From: Actinomycetes bacterium
GTDB taxonomy: Bacteria > Actinomycetota > UBA4738
Reading direction: 5' to 3'
Assembly (NCBI GenBank): GCA_021784765.1
Contig: JAJYHN010000168.1
Coordinates: forward strand, 1-37,789
Length of the DNA: 37,789 nucleotides
A program made the translations under genes and the position numbers. Positions 1-7,293 of the stretch are shown here, piece by piece (the stretch's first letter is position 1; every line of letters begins with the position of its first letter). The notes beneath the pieces were generated by a model, which was not told the origin of the DNA, did no database searches, and saw only the letters and a list, made by a program, of their open reading frames with translations.

Positions 1-1
1 G

Positions 2-190
2 GCGAGGTTCCTGCCCGCCGCCGAGCTCCGCGCCCTCGGGGCGCGCCACGGCCGGATCGCCCTGCGATCGGTCCTGTTCGCGCCGGGCGCGATGCCGGGG
101 CTCGCCGCCCTCGGCCCGGCGCTCGAGCGGGCGGGGCGCCTCGCGCCGGCATTCGGGGCGTTCCGGGTCCTCGCCGTCGACCGGAGGTAG
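2..190 (+). CDS. C-terminal end of a probable class I SAM-dependent methyltransferase (partial)
   Basis: An open frame runs in from the left edge and stops at TAG 188-190. Only about 62 residues are visible, ending in PAFGAFRVLAVDRR. A Pro/Phe-rich turn followed by a short beta strand and a basic end resembles the last strands of class I SAM-dependent methyltransferases, but no SAM-binding motif lies inside the window. The stop sits 2 nt before the next ATG, and the GGAGG of that gene lies in its last codons, so the two are probably cotranscribed. The family call is tentative; the open reading frame itself is well supported by codon use and by the tight junction. Confidence 0.45.
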   Translation, partial: ARFLPAAELRALGARHGRIALRSVLFAPGAMPGLAALGPALERAGRLAPAFGAFRVLAVDRR

Positions 191-192
191 CC

Positions 193-435
193 ATGGAGGT
201 CACCTGCCAGTTCGCCCTGTACCCGCTCGGCGCCGCGCACCTCGGGCCGGCGATCGACGCCGCCCTCGCTGCGGTCCGAGACCGCGGGCTCGCGGTCGAG
301 CCCGGCGCCATGAGCAGCATGGTCGCGGGACCCCTCCGGGAGGTCTTCGCGGCGCTCGCCGACGCCTTCGAGCGCGCGGCCGAGGGCGACTGCGTCCTCG
401 TCGCGACCGTGTCGAACGCCTGCCCGGTCCCCTGA
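193..435 (+). CDS. YkoF-like thiamine/hydroxymethylpyrimidine-binding protein
   Basis: Eighty residues beginning MEVTCQFALYPLG and ending TVSNACPVP. The pattern QF-LYPLG near the start, a glycine-methionine-serine stretch in the middle (GAMSSMVAG, about residues 37-45), then VFAALADAFERAA and a final SNACP is typical of the small YkoF/MTH1187 ferredoxin-like proteins, which bind thiamine or its hydroxymethylpyrimidine precursor and often accompany thiamine genes. A GGAGG site lies 5 nt upstream of the ATG. No thiamine gene is present here, so the ligand is inferred from the family only. A strong hairpin follows the stop. Confidence 0.8.
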   Translation: MEVTCQFALYPLGAAHLGPAIDAALAAVRDRGLAVEPGAMSSMVAGPLREVFAALADAFERAAEGDCVLVATVSNACPVP

Positions 436-469
436 CCTCACCCCGACCCGACGGACCCCGCGGCGGACG

Positions 470-496
470 CGCGCGGCGCCACGCCGGCGCCGCGCG
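470..496. terminator. Bidirectional terminator hairpin between convergent genes
   Basis: CGCGCGGCGCC, a 5-nt loop (acgcc), then GGCGCCGCGCG: an 11-bp perfect stem between the convergent YkoF-like and epimerase genes. There is no U-tract, as is common in high-GC actinobacteria. Confidence 0.6.
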
Positions 497-497
497 G

Positions 498-1475
498 TCA
501 GCGCGCGCCGGCGGCCTTCGCCCCCACGCCCTGCTCCCGCATCCAGGCGACGGTCTCGGCGAGCCCGTCCTCCAGGTGCGTCCATGGCCGCCATCCGAGG
601 ATCCGGCCGGCGGCCTCGCAGTCCAGCGCGATCCGGCGGAGCTCCCCGCCGGCCCCGGGGGTGAACCGCGGCTCGCCGCGGTAGCCGATGACGGCGGCGA
701 GCAGCTGGAAGATCCGGTTCACGCTGGTCTCGAGCCCCGTGCCGATGTTCAGCAGGTGGCCCGACCCCTTGTCGGCCGAGAGTGCGACCGCGTGGACGAC
801 GTCGTCGACGAACACGTAGTCGCGGGTCTGGTTCCCGTCGTCGTTGATGGTCGGCTGCCTCCCGGCCAGCATCAGCTCGGAGAAGATCGCGACCACCCCG
901 GCCTCGCCATGCGGATCCTGTCGGCGGCCGTAGACGTTCGCGAGCGCGAGGATCGTGTAGTCGAGCCCCCGCGCCTCCCGGTAGAACTCCAGGTAGTCCT
1001 CCGCCGCCTTCTTGGTGATCCCGTACGGCGAGACCGGGTGAGAGCCGTGGCGGGCCCGCTCCTTCACCGGGAGCGTCCGCGGCTCGCCGTAGATGGTGCC
1101 CCCGGAGGTCGTGAACACGACCTTGCGCGTCCCAGCGACCGCCGCCGCCTCCAGCACGTTCAGCAGCCCGAGGACGTTCACGCTGGCGTCGAACTGCGGG
1201 TCGCGGACCGACGGCCGAACTCCGGCCTGGGCCGCGAGGTGCACGACGATCTCCGGCCCATGGCGCTCGACCACCGTGCGCAGCGCGTCGGCGCGGATGT
1301 CCACGTTGTAGAAGGTGAACAGCGGCCCGTAGCCTCGCGCCTCCGCGAGGTTCGCGATCCGTCCGGTCGACAGGTCATCGACGGCGATCACCCGGCGGCC
1401 CTCGGCGAGCAGCCGGTCGCAGACGTGGGAGCCGATGAACCCGGCGCCCCCGGTGACGAGAACGGTTCCCTGCAT
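498..1475 (-). CDS. NAD-dependent epimerase/dehydratase, UDP-glucose 4-epimerase-like
   Basis: A 325-residue extended short-chain dehydrogenase. The NAD-binding loop GGAGFIGS is at residues 9-16, an acidic residue after the second strand (VDDLSTG) fits NAD rather than NADP, and the catalytic set Ser124, Tyr151 and Lys155 (YGITK) is present. Length and motifs match UDP-glucose/UDP-N-acetylglucosamine 4-epimerases and related dTDP-sugar enzymes that supply activated sugars for envelope polysaccharides; sequence alone does not fix the substrate. The gene stands alone: a 15-bp hairpin separates it from acsA, and a TAGCAT -10-like hexamer lies 9 nt upstream of the ATG, so transcription may start very close to the start codon. 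Confidence 0.85.
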   Translation of the reverse strand: MQGTVLVTGGAGFIGSHVCDRLLAEGRRVIAVDDLSTGRIANLAEARGYGPLFTFYNVDIRADALRTVVERHGPEIVVHLAAQAGVRPSVRDPQFDASVNVLGLLNVLEAAAVAGTRKVVFTTSGGTIYGEPRTLPVKERARHGSHPVSPYGITKKAAEDYLEFYREARGLDYTILALANVYGRRQDPHGEAGVVAIFSELMLAGRQPTINDDGNQTRDYVFVDDVVHAVALSADKGSGHLLNIGTGLETSVNRIFQLLAAVIGYRGEPRFTPGAGGELRRIALDCEAAGRILGWRPWTHLEDGLAETVAWMREQGVGAKAAGAR

Positions 1476-1545
1476 TCCGGGACGATGCTACGCGCCGGGC
1501 GCGCCGCTTCCCGGCCCATCCGGGCCGAGTTTTCCCTCGGACGAA

Positions 1546-1578
1546 CGGAGGCCCGCGGCCATCGGCCGCGGGCCTCCG
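1546..1578 (-). terminator. Terminator hairpin after acsA
   Basis: A 15-bp stem (core GGAGGCCCGCGGCC, loop ATC) lies about 27 nt beyond the acsA stop on the minus strand and before the epimerase promoter. Confidence 0.6.
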
Positions 1579-1604
1579 CCCCTCTGCCCGGCGGGCCGCC
1601 CCCG

Positions 1605-3572
1605 TCAGTCCTCCGTCGGGGTCACCGTGGCCCGCTCCTTGATCTCCTCGACCACGCTCGCGTCCGCAAGGGTGGTGGTGTCCCCGAGGGCGCGGTTCTC
1701 CGCCACGTCGCGCAGCAGGCGGCGCATGATCTTGCCCGAGCGGGTCTTCGGCAGCTCGGGCGTGAACACGATGTTCGCCGGCTTCGCGATCGGGCCGATG
1801 ACCTTCGCCACGTGGTCGCGGAGCTCGGTCATCTTCTCGGGCGAGCCCTCCTTGCCGCCCTTCAGCGTCACGAACGCGACGATCGCCTGTCCGGTCATCG
1901 GGTCGTTGCGTCCGCACACGGCGGCCTCGGCCACCTCGGGGTGGTCGACCAGCGCGCTCTCGACCTCGATCGTCGAGATGCGGTGCCCCGACACGTTCAT
2001 GACGTCGTCGACGCGGCCCATCAGCCAGAAGTCGCCGTCCTCGTCCTTGCGGGCGCCGTCGCCCACGAAGTAGACGCCGGGGAACCGGCTCCAGTAGGTC
2101 TGCTGGTACCGCTCGGGGTCGCCGTAGATGCCGCGCAGCATCGCGGGCCACGGGGTCTTGATGACCAGGTAGCCGCCGCCGCCGGGGGGCACCTCGTTGC
2201 CGTGGTCGTCGTAGACGGCCGCCTCGACGCCCGGGAAGGGCTTCGTCGCCGAGCCCGGCTTCAGCGTGGTGAGCCCCGGAAGCGGGGTGATCAGGATCAT
2301 CCCGGTCTCGGTCTGCCACCACGTGTCGACGACGGGGGTCCGTCCACCGCCGACGTGCTCGCGGTACCAGATCCACGCCTCGGGGTTGATCGGCTCCCCG
2401 ACCGAGCCGAGCAGCCGCAGCGACGAGAGGTCGTGGCTCGCCGCGTACTCGGGCCCCCACTTCATGTGGGTCCGGATCGTCGTCGGGGCCGTGTACAGGA
2501 TGCTCACCTTGTAGCGCTCGACGATCTGCCACCACCGATCTCGGTCGGGGAAGTCCGGCAGGCCCTCGTACATCACCGACGTCGTGGCGTTCGCGAGCGG
2601 CCCCACCACGATGTAGCTGTGGCCGGTGATCCAGCCGATGTCGGCCGCGCACCAGAACACGTCGTCGGGCTTGACGTCGAAGATGTAGTGGTGCGTGACC
2701 GACGTGCCGACCAGGTAGCCGGCCGTGGTGTGCATGATGCCCTTCGGCCTCGCCGTGGTCCCACTCGTGTACATCAGGAAGAACAGGTCCTCGGCATCCA
2801 TCGCCTCGGGCGGGCACGACGACGGGTCGTCGCTCTCGTGCTCGACCACGTCGTGCCACCAGTGGTCGCGGCCCTCCTGCCACCCGATCTCGTTGCCACC
2901 GCGGCGCAGCACCACGGCGGCCTTCACCGTCGGCGCCATCTCCATCGCCTCGTCGGCGTTCTTCTTCAGGTCGAAGATCCTGCCGCGGCGCCAGGCTCCG
3001 TCCTGGGTGATCAGGTACTCGCACTGCATGTCGTTCAGCCGTCCCGACAGCGAGTCGGGGCTGAAGCCGCCGAACACCACGGTGAAGGGCGCGCCGATGC
3101 GTGCCAGGGCGAGCATGGTGATCGGCAGCTCGGGCACCATGCCCATGTACACGCCGACGTGCGTGCCTCGCTCGATCCCGAGCTTCCTGAACCCGTTCGC
3201 CGCCTTCACGACGAGCCCCTGCAGATCCGCGTAGGTGATCACCCGGCGGTCGTCGACCGGCTCGCCCTCCCAGTAGTAGGCGACCTTGTCGCCGAGGCCG
3301 TTCTCGACGTGCCGATCGACGCAGTTGTAGGAGATGTTGAGCTTGCCGCCCAGGAACCACTTCGCATACGGAAGGTCCCACTCGTAGAGGCTGTCGTAGG
3401 GCGCCAACCAACTGACGCGCGCCTTGGCCTCCGTGTCCCAGAACTCCTCGAAGTTCCGATCGTAGATGTCCGCCTGGGCGTTCGCCCGGGCGGTGAACTC
3501 CGGCTGCGGCGGATACCGCCGTTCCTCCGCGAGCAGCGCGTCGATCGCCCTTGCGCCGGCCTCCTCGGTCAT
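1605..3572 (-). CDS. acsA: Acetyl-CoA synthetase (AMP-forming)
   Basis: Makes acetyl-CoA from acetate, ATP and CoA in the cytosol through acetyl-AMP. The ORF track begins 30 codons upstream, but ATG 3572 is preceded by AAGGAGG and gives MTEEAGARAID, a normal 655-residue Acs. Visible motifs are the phosphate-binding loop YTSGTTARPKG (usual form YTSGSTGKPKG), the hinge region GDFWLMGRVDDV followed by MNVSGHRIST, and the C-terminal TRSGKIMRR with the catalytic lysine that is the classic target of reversible acetylation in Acs. A GNAT/acyl-CoA ligase fusion of the kind that acetylates Acs lies elsewhere in this window. The gene appears monocistronic, between hairpins on both sides. I see no DevR-like operator with a good -10 in front of it. 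Confidence 0.95.
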   Translation of the reverse strand: MTEEAGARAIDALLAEERRYPPQPEFTARANAQADIYDRNFEEFWDTEAKARVSWLAPYDSLYEWDLPYAKWFLGGKLNISYNCVDRHVENGLGDKVAYYWEGEPVDDRRVITYADLQGLVVKAANGFRKLGIERGTHVGVYMGMVPELPITMLALARIGAPFTVVFGGFSPDSLSGRLNDMQCEYLITQDGAWRRGRIFDLKKNADEAMEMAPTVKAAVVLRRGGNEIGWQEGRDHWWHDVVEHESDDPSSCPPEAMDAEDLFFLMYTSGTTARPKGIMHTTAGYLVGTSVTHHYIFDVKPDDVFWCAADIGWITGHSYIVVGPLANATTSVMYEGLPDFPDRDRWWQIVERYKVSILYTAPTTIRTHMKWGPEYAASHDLSSLRLLGSVGEPINPEAWIWYREHVGGGRTPVVDTWWQTETGMILITPLPGLTTLKPGSATKPFPGVEAAVYDDHGNEVPPGGGGYLVIKTPWPAMLRGIYGDPERYQQTYWSRFPGVYFVGDGARKDEDGDFWLMGRVDDVMNVSGHRISTIEVESALVDHPEVAEAAVCGRNDPMTGQAIVAFVTLKGGKEGSPEKMTELRDHVAKVIGPIAKPANIVFTPELPKTRSGKIMRRLLRDVAENRALGDTTTLADASVVEEIKERATVTPTED

Positions 3573-3669
3573 GTTCCGGTCCTCCTTCGCCAACGAGTGG
3601 GCTGAATTGTGCCCCGGACCGAAAAGGCACCGCAAGTGGGGGTCCGTCCGCGCCCCCCACATGAACGAA

Positions 3670-3688
3670 CCGGGGGCGGGGCCCCCGG
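3670..3688 (-). terminator. Terminator hairpin after the sulfur-carrier operon
   Basis: CCGGGGGC, loop GGG, GCCCCCGG: an 8-bp GC stem about 30 nt beyond the dsrE2 stop, read on the minus strand. Confidence 0.5.
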
Positions 3689-3717
3689 CTCGTGGCTGCG
3701 CCGTCCCCGGCGCCTGT

Positions 3718-4251
3718 TCAGATGAACAGCGTGATGGCGTCCTGGGCCTCCATCAGCATGGTGGCCGCTCCGGCCGGCTCGCCGAGGCCGTCGATCAGGT
3801 CCTCGCGCTTCAGGCCCAGCATGTCCATGCTCATCTGGCAGGGGACGAGCTTCACGCCGAGGTCGACGGCCATCTGGAGCATCTCGCTCGGGCTCGCGAT
3901 GTTGTGATCCTTGGCGAGGTGCTTCATCATGGCCGGCCCGGCCCCGGCGAAGTTCATCTTGCCGAGGGCGAGGTGGTCGATGCCGGGGCGGTCCATCATC
4001 GAGACCATCCGCTGCATCCAGTTCTCGCCGGTGATCCGCTTCTCGTCCTTCACCAGCGCGAACAGCCCCCAGAAGGTGAAGAAGAGCGTGGTCTCCATGC
4101 CCATGGCCGCCCCGGCCGTGGCCATGATCATCTGCGGCCACACCTTGTCGAGGTCGCCGCTCCAGGCGATGATCACGAGCTTCTTGTGGGGCGCGTGGTC
4201 GTGCTCGTGCGGCGCGACCTTCGTCTCGACCTCGGCCTCCGACGTCGCCAT
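3718..4251 (-). CDS. DsrE2-like sulfur-carrier family protein (DsrE/DsrF/DrsH)
   Basis: The real start is ATG 4251 (MATSEAEVETK), 5 nt after the tusA stop, rather than the longer track ORF; this gives 177 residues. The body shows the DsrE-like fold: a first strand KKLVIIAWSGDLDKVWPQ (about 23-40), a hydrophobic stretch GMETTLFFTFWGLFAL (51-66) and the single cysteine Cys138 in VPCQMSMDMLG, at the place of the persulfide-carrying Cys in DsrE-family proteins. DsrE2 proteins are often membrane-associated and move sulfane sulfur between TusA and redox enzymes. The N-terminus has a histidine cluster (HEHDHAPH, residues 15-22) that could bind metal. It is the last gene of a five-gene operon. Confidence 0.85.
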   Translation of the reverse strand: MATSEAEVETKVAPHEHDHAPHKKLVIIAWSGDLDKVWPQMIMATAGAAMGMETTLFFTFWGLFALVKDEKRITGENWMQRMVSMMDRPGIDHLALGKMNFAGAGPAMMKHLAKDHNIASPSEMLQMAVDLGVKLVPCQMSMDMLGLKREDLIDGLGEPAGAATMLMEAQDAITLFI

Positions 4252-4256
4252 CACCC

Positions 4257-4490
4257 TCACCCCTTCTTCTTCACGACGAACCGGTAGACGCCAGCCTCCT
4301 CGCTCTGCTCCACCAGCTCGTTCCCGGTCGACTTCGTCCACGCGTTGAAGTCGGGCACGGCGCCGGGGTCGGTCGCGAGGATCTCCAGCAGGTCACCGGC
4401 CGCCAGCTCCTTGATCGCCTGGGCGGTCTTGACGATCGGCAGCGGGCAGTTCAGCCCCTTGACGTCCAGCGTCTTGGCGACGGCGCTCAT
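4257..4490 (-). CDS. tusA: TusA-family sulfurtransferase 1
   Basis: Only the last 77 codons of track ORF 4257-5189 are real. The protein starts MSAVAKTLDVKGLNCPLPIVK and has the SirA/TusA signature: Cys15 in the NCPLP motif at the start of helix 1, which accepts persulfide sulfur. It ends FVVKKKG. Its ATG overlaps the TGA of the SQR-like gene (ATGA), so translation is coupled. TusA proteins hand sulfane sulfur from one donor to one acceptor; the flanking genes suggest an SQR-like donor and DsrE-type partners. It differs from the second TusA of the operon (PCPGP motif), so the two copies probably have different partners. Confidence 0.9.
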   Translation of the reverse strand: MSAVAKTLDVKGLNCPLPIVKTAQAIKELAAGDLLEILATDPGAVPDFNAWTKSTGNELVEQSEEAGVYRFVVKKKG

Positions 4491-5653
4491 CCGGCCCTCC
4501 TCTTGTCGCCCGGCATCTCGGGGATCCGCCCCTGCGGGAGCGTCACCCAGTAGATCCGGTTGAACATCCACTTTCCGATGTGCCAGAAGGTCGACGGCTT
4601 CGGGGGCGTCGGCGGGTTCTCGTAGTCGAACCGCAGCACCGTCGACTTCCGGTTGCCGGTCTCGAGGAAGCACATCACGCGGCCGCCGTAGTTCGCCTTG
4701 GGCGCGGTGCCCTTGATGAGCGAGGCGATCCGCGAGACGACGACCGGGGCCTCGAAGTGCGCCGTCGAGCCGGACTTGCTGATCGGCAGGTTCGTGGCAT
4801 CCCCGATCGCGAAGACGTTCTCGAACCCCTCCCGCTGCAGCGTCATGCGATCGGTCGGCACCCAGCCGCCCGCGTCCCCGAGCCCGGAGGCCTCGACCAC
4901 CGCCGAGCCGCGGTGTGGGGGCACCAGCACCAGCAGGTCGGACTCGAGCTTCTGCCCCTCCAGCGACGTGACCGTGCCGGAGGAGGGGTCCACGGACTCG
5001 ACGTTGAAGAAGGTCTCGATCTTGACGCCCCGCTGCTCGAGGATCGGCGTCACGAGCTTCGACGCCGACTCGATCGTGAACGCCCGGTTCAGCGGCGAGA
5101 GCAGCGTGATCTCGCTGCGGTCGCGGATCCCGCGCTTGCGCAGGTACTCCTCGACCATGAACGTGAACTCGATCGGCGCCGGCGGGCACTTGTAGGGGAT
5201 GCCCGCGATGCCGATGTGGATCCGGCCGCCGCGGAACTGCCGCAGCGCCTCGCGCAGACGGATGGCGCCCTCGAGCGTGTAGAAGTGGTAGGAGCCCTCG
5301 ACCAGGCCGGGGACCTGCTCGGGGACGACCCGCGAGCCGGTCGCGACGACCAGGTGGTCATAGGGGAGACTCCCCCCCGCCCTCAGGTGGACGATGCCGG
5401 CGTCGGTGTCGACCCGCTCGGCCGCGTCGACGACCAGGTCGACGTCACGGCGCAGCAGCGTCCGCTCGTCACGCGAGAGCCACTGGCCGTTCGCCTGCCC
5501 GAGCGCGACGTACAGGTACCCGGGCTGGTAGACGTGCATGCCGGTCGGGTCGACGATCGTGACCTTCGCGTCGCGACCGAGCTCCTTGGTGAGGAGGTTC
5601 GCCGCGAGGGTGCCGCCGACGCCGCCGCCCAGGATGACGATCCGGGCCGGCAT
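4487..5653 (-). CDS. Sulfide:quinone oxidoreductase-like FAD-dependent oxidoreductase
   Basis: A 388-residue flavoprotein with an N-terminal FAD loop (VILGGGVGGT, residues 6-15), VVATGSR (102-108) and FAIGDATNLP (281-290), the usual SQR/FCC-type arrangement. Cys156 lies in KCPPAPIEF, matching a conserved active-site Cys of SQR, and Cys328 (VMCFLETG) matches the second; the third canonical Cys near residue 125 is absent. The C-terminus has an aromatic amphipathic stretch (FWHIGKWMFNRIYW, 356-369) like the membrane-binding helices of SQRs. It probably oxidises a sulfide or persulfide and passes electrons to quinone at the inner membrane face, or works in reverse. It sits between two tusA genes and is coupled to the downstream one. 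Confidence 0.85.
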   Translation of the reverse strand: MPARIVILGGGVGGTLAANLLTKELGRDAKVTIVDPTGMHVYQPGYLYVALGQANGQWLSRDERTLLRRDVDLVVDAAERVDTDAGIVHLRAGGSLPYDHLVVATGSRVVPEQVPGLVEGSYHFYTLEGAIRLREALRQFRGGRIHIGIAGIPYKCPPAPIEFTFMVEEYLRKRGIRDRSEITLLSPLNRAFTIESASKLVTPILEQRGVKIETFFNVESVDPSSGTVTSLEGQKLESDLLVLVPPHRGSAVVEASGLGDAGGWVPTDRMTLQREGFENVFAIGDATNLPISKSGSTAHFEAPVVVSRIASLIKGTAPKANYGGRVMCFLETGNRKSTVLRFDYENPPTPPKPSTFWHIGKWMFNRIYWVTLPQGRIPEMPGDKRRAG

Positions 5654-5659
5654 CGTGCC

Positions 5660-5899
5660 TCACCTCACCTTCCGGACGTAGAACTTCGCGTAGTCGGCTT
5701 CCTGCTCGACCGCGACCATCTCCTGCCCGGCCTTCGCGACCCAGGCGGGGATGTCGATCTTCGAGCCCTCGTCGCTCGAGATCACCTCGATGACCTGCCC
5801 GACCTGCCCCTCGCGGATGGCGCCGATCAGCGACATCAGGGGCCCGGGGCACGGCATGCCGCGCGCGTCGATCTCGCGGTCCACCTGCTCAACGCCCAT
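5660..5899 (-). CDS. tusA: TusA-family sulfurtransferase 2
   Basis: Seventy-nine residues, MGVEQVDREIDARGMPCPGPLMSL, with Cys17 in the CPGP variant of the TusA motif. A second half of strands and helices (VISSDEGSKIDIPAWVAKAG) gives the two-layer sandwich of SirA/TusA proteins. It starts 13 nt after the upstream DsrE stop and ends 6 nt before the SQR-like ATG, so it is firmly inside the operon. CPGP-type TusA proteins commonly occur with DsrE and SQR-like or rhodanese genes in sulfur-oxidising or sulfur-reducing sets. The role, inferred, is to shuttle persulfide between DsrE and the flavoprotein. Confidence 0.9.
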   Translation of the reverse strand: MGVEQVDREIDARGMPCPGPLMSLIGAIREGQVGQVIEVISSDEGSKIDIPAWVAKAGQEMVAVEQEADYAKFYVRKVR

Positions 5900-5912
5900 T
5901 GTCCTCCACCTC

Positions 5913-6335
5913 CTAGATGAACACGACGGGGCCGTCCGCCTCGAGCATGAAGCTCGCGACCCCCCATACGCCGTCGATCAACGGGTCGAGATCGTCCTTG
6001 GTGATCCCGAACATCTCCATGGAGAGGGCGCACGCGTACAGGTGCACGTCGCCGATCTCCTTGGCCTGGCGGAACGTGTCCGCCCAGTGCTGCGTGCTGC
6101 CCTGCTCGCGCATGAGGCGCATGAGCGAGGCGCCCTCGGGCTCGGCGTCCTTGCTGACGCCGTGATCCTTCGCGATGCGATCCTTCTGGAAGTTCTCGAG
6201 CGCCCAGTACTGCAGGAACAGGTTCACCTTCCGCCCGAGTGCGGCCGCGCCGGCGGTGAGGATCGACGCCGACGACAGCTTGTCGTCGGTCCCCGAGAAC
6301 AGCACCAGGGACAGCGTGCCCTGCGAGTCATCCAT
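5913..6335 (-). CDS. DsrE-family sulfur relay protein
   Basis: The start is ATG 6335 (MDDSQGTLSLVLFSG), preceded by GAGGGGG with 6 nt spacing; the longer track start adds only six codons. It has 140 residues with a DsrE-like fold: strand LSLVLFSGTDDKL, helix SSASILTAGAAALGRKV, strand NLFLQYWAL, and Cys102 in YACALSMEMFG, the equivalent of the persulfide cysteine. It resembles the DsrE2 at the far end of the same operon (VPCQMSMDMLG), so the operon is bracketed by two related proteins. It is the first gene, with a predicted promoter and DevR-like boxes upstream shared in the divergent region with the hydrogenase operon. Confidence 0.85.
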   Translation of the reverse strand: MDDSQGTLSLVLFSGTDDKLSSASILTAGAAALGRKVNLFLQYWALENFQKDRIAKDHGVSKDAEPEGASLMRLMREQGSTQHWADTFRQAKEIGDVHLYACALSMEMFGITKDDLDPLIDGVWGVASFMLEADGPVVFI

Positions 6336-6368
6336 GTGTGTCCCCCTCTGCATCCACCTTCACCGGGC

Positions 6369-6434
6369 AGCGTCCCAGGCGGCAATGGCACCCCTCAGGG
6401 TCCGGGGACCCGGCCTCGCAGGGCCGATCGACCT
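6369..6434 (-). promoter_or_regulatory. Predicted DevR-type promoter of the sulfur-carrier operon
   Basis: Read on the minus strand: proximal box GGGTC-CCCG-GACCC (6398-6411, 8/8 to GGGNC-N4-GNCCC), distal box at 6421-6434 (plus-strand GGGCC-GATC-GACCT, 7/8) centred 23 nt further upstream, and a -10-like GACGCT (6374-6369) centred exactly 33 nt from the proximal box. The expected transcript start near 6362 leaves a leader of about 27 nt with the ribosome site. The -10 lacks the first T of TANNNT, so this is weaker than the others. Confidence 0.5.
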
Positions 6435-6514
6435 TCCTCGGCAGTTCACAAGCCCATCGGCGTGCGCCGGCGGGCGCTTGAGGCCGCACTCGATCCGACG
6501 CCGCCAGGCGGTCG

Positions 6515-6580
6515 AGGCCGTTCGGCCCCTGTCGGAGGGGACACGGGGCCCATGGCGCTGCCGCGCGGCGCTCATACCGT
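6515..6580 (+). promoter_or_regulatory. Predicted DevR-type promoter of the cbs-hydrogenase operon
   Basis: Proximal box GGGAC-ACGG-GGCCC (6538-6551, 8/8), distal box AGGCC-GTTC-GGCCC (6515-6528, 7/8) centred 23 nt upstream, and -10 TACCGT (6575-6580) centred 33 nt downstream of the proximal box. A start near 6587 leaves about 23 nt with AGGAGG before ATG 6610. The position, about -43, suits an activator that overlaps the -35 region. Confidence 0.6.
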
Positions 6581-6609
6581 CGCTGCAGGGACCGGGACAG
6601 GAGGCCGCC

Positions 6610-7293
6610 ATGCGGGTCAAGGACATCATGACCGCCCCGGTGATCACCGTCCGGCCGGACATGCCGATCAAGGAGGCGGCGGCCCTGCTCGTCGAGCGCG
6701 CCATCAGCGCCGTGCCGGTCGTGGACGAGGCCGGCATCCTGATCGGAATCGTCTCCGAGGCCGACTTCGTCCGGCTCGAGACCGAGCCCGACCCCCGCGC
6801 GCACGCGATTCCCGTGTCCCACCGGGACCGCGTGGTGCCGCGCACCGTCCGGGAGATCATGACCCGGGAGGTGATCGCGGCCCCGGAGGACGCGGACGTG
6901 GCAGAGGTCGCGCGCCTGATGCTCGAGCACCACGTCAAGCGCCTCCCGGTCGTCGCCGACGAGCGTGTCATCGGCATCGTGAGCCGCCGCGACATCCTCC
7001 GGATGCTCACCCGCAGCGACGCCGAGATCCGCGCCGAGGTGGAGGAGCTGCTCGACGACGAGATCCTGATGATCGGCGCCCTCCGCGTCGAGGTCACGGG
7101 CGGGCTGGTCACCCTGACCGGGCGAGTGCGGCCGACGGCCCGCCGACTCGCCGAGATCCTGACGCGGAGCGTCCCCGGGGTGCTCGGGGTGCGCTTCGGC
7201 AACGGCGACCAGGGCACGGGCGACCGCCCAGGGAACGACCGGCCGGGAGCCGGGGAGCCCGACGAGATCGAGCCGGAGGGCGTGCCGCGATGA
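6610..7293 (+). CDS. CBS-pair plus BON domain protein 1
   Basis: The track ORF starts far upstream; ATG 6610 with AGGAGG 6 nt before it gives MRVKDIMTAPVITV, 227 residues. Two CBS motifs (about 3-55 and 80-135; typical phrases VPVVDEAGILIGIVSEADF and LPVVADERVIGIVSRRD) form a Bateman module that usually binds adenosine nucleotides. A BON-like segment follows (about 140-198), and the last 30 residues are a polar Gly/Pro/Asp tail. The stop overlaps the hydB ATG (ATGA), so it is the first gene of the hydrogenase operon and is translated with it. Hrp1, a two-CBS protein, belongs to the M. tuberculosis DosR regulon. A role as energy sensor or partner of the hydrogenase is inference. Confidence 0.85.
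   Translation: MRVKDIMTAPVITVRPDMPIKEAAALLVERAISAVPVVDEAGILIGIVSEADFVRLETEPDPRAHAIPVSHRDRVVPRTVREIMTREVIAAPEDADVAEVARLMLEHHVKRLPVVADERVIGIVSRRDILRMLTRSDAEIRAEVEELLDDEILMIGALRVEVTGGLVTLTGRVRPTARRLAEILTRSVPGVLGVRFGNGDQGTGDRPGNDRPGAGEPDEIEPEGVPR

Noticed and set aside
1513-1526. GGCCC-ATCC-GGGCC palindrome upstream of the epimerase as a DevR-like box
   Set aside because: It matches only 6 of 8 fixed bases, the half-sites are inside out, and the distance to the TAGCAT hexamer is 32, not 33.
576-3605. A 1009-codon plus-strand ORF
   Set aside because: It is antisense to the epimerase and acsA genes, is Arg/Pro/His-rich low-complexity sequence without family motifs, and follows from high GC in the third codon position of the real genes.
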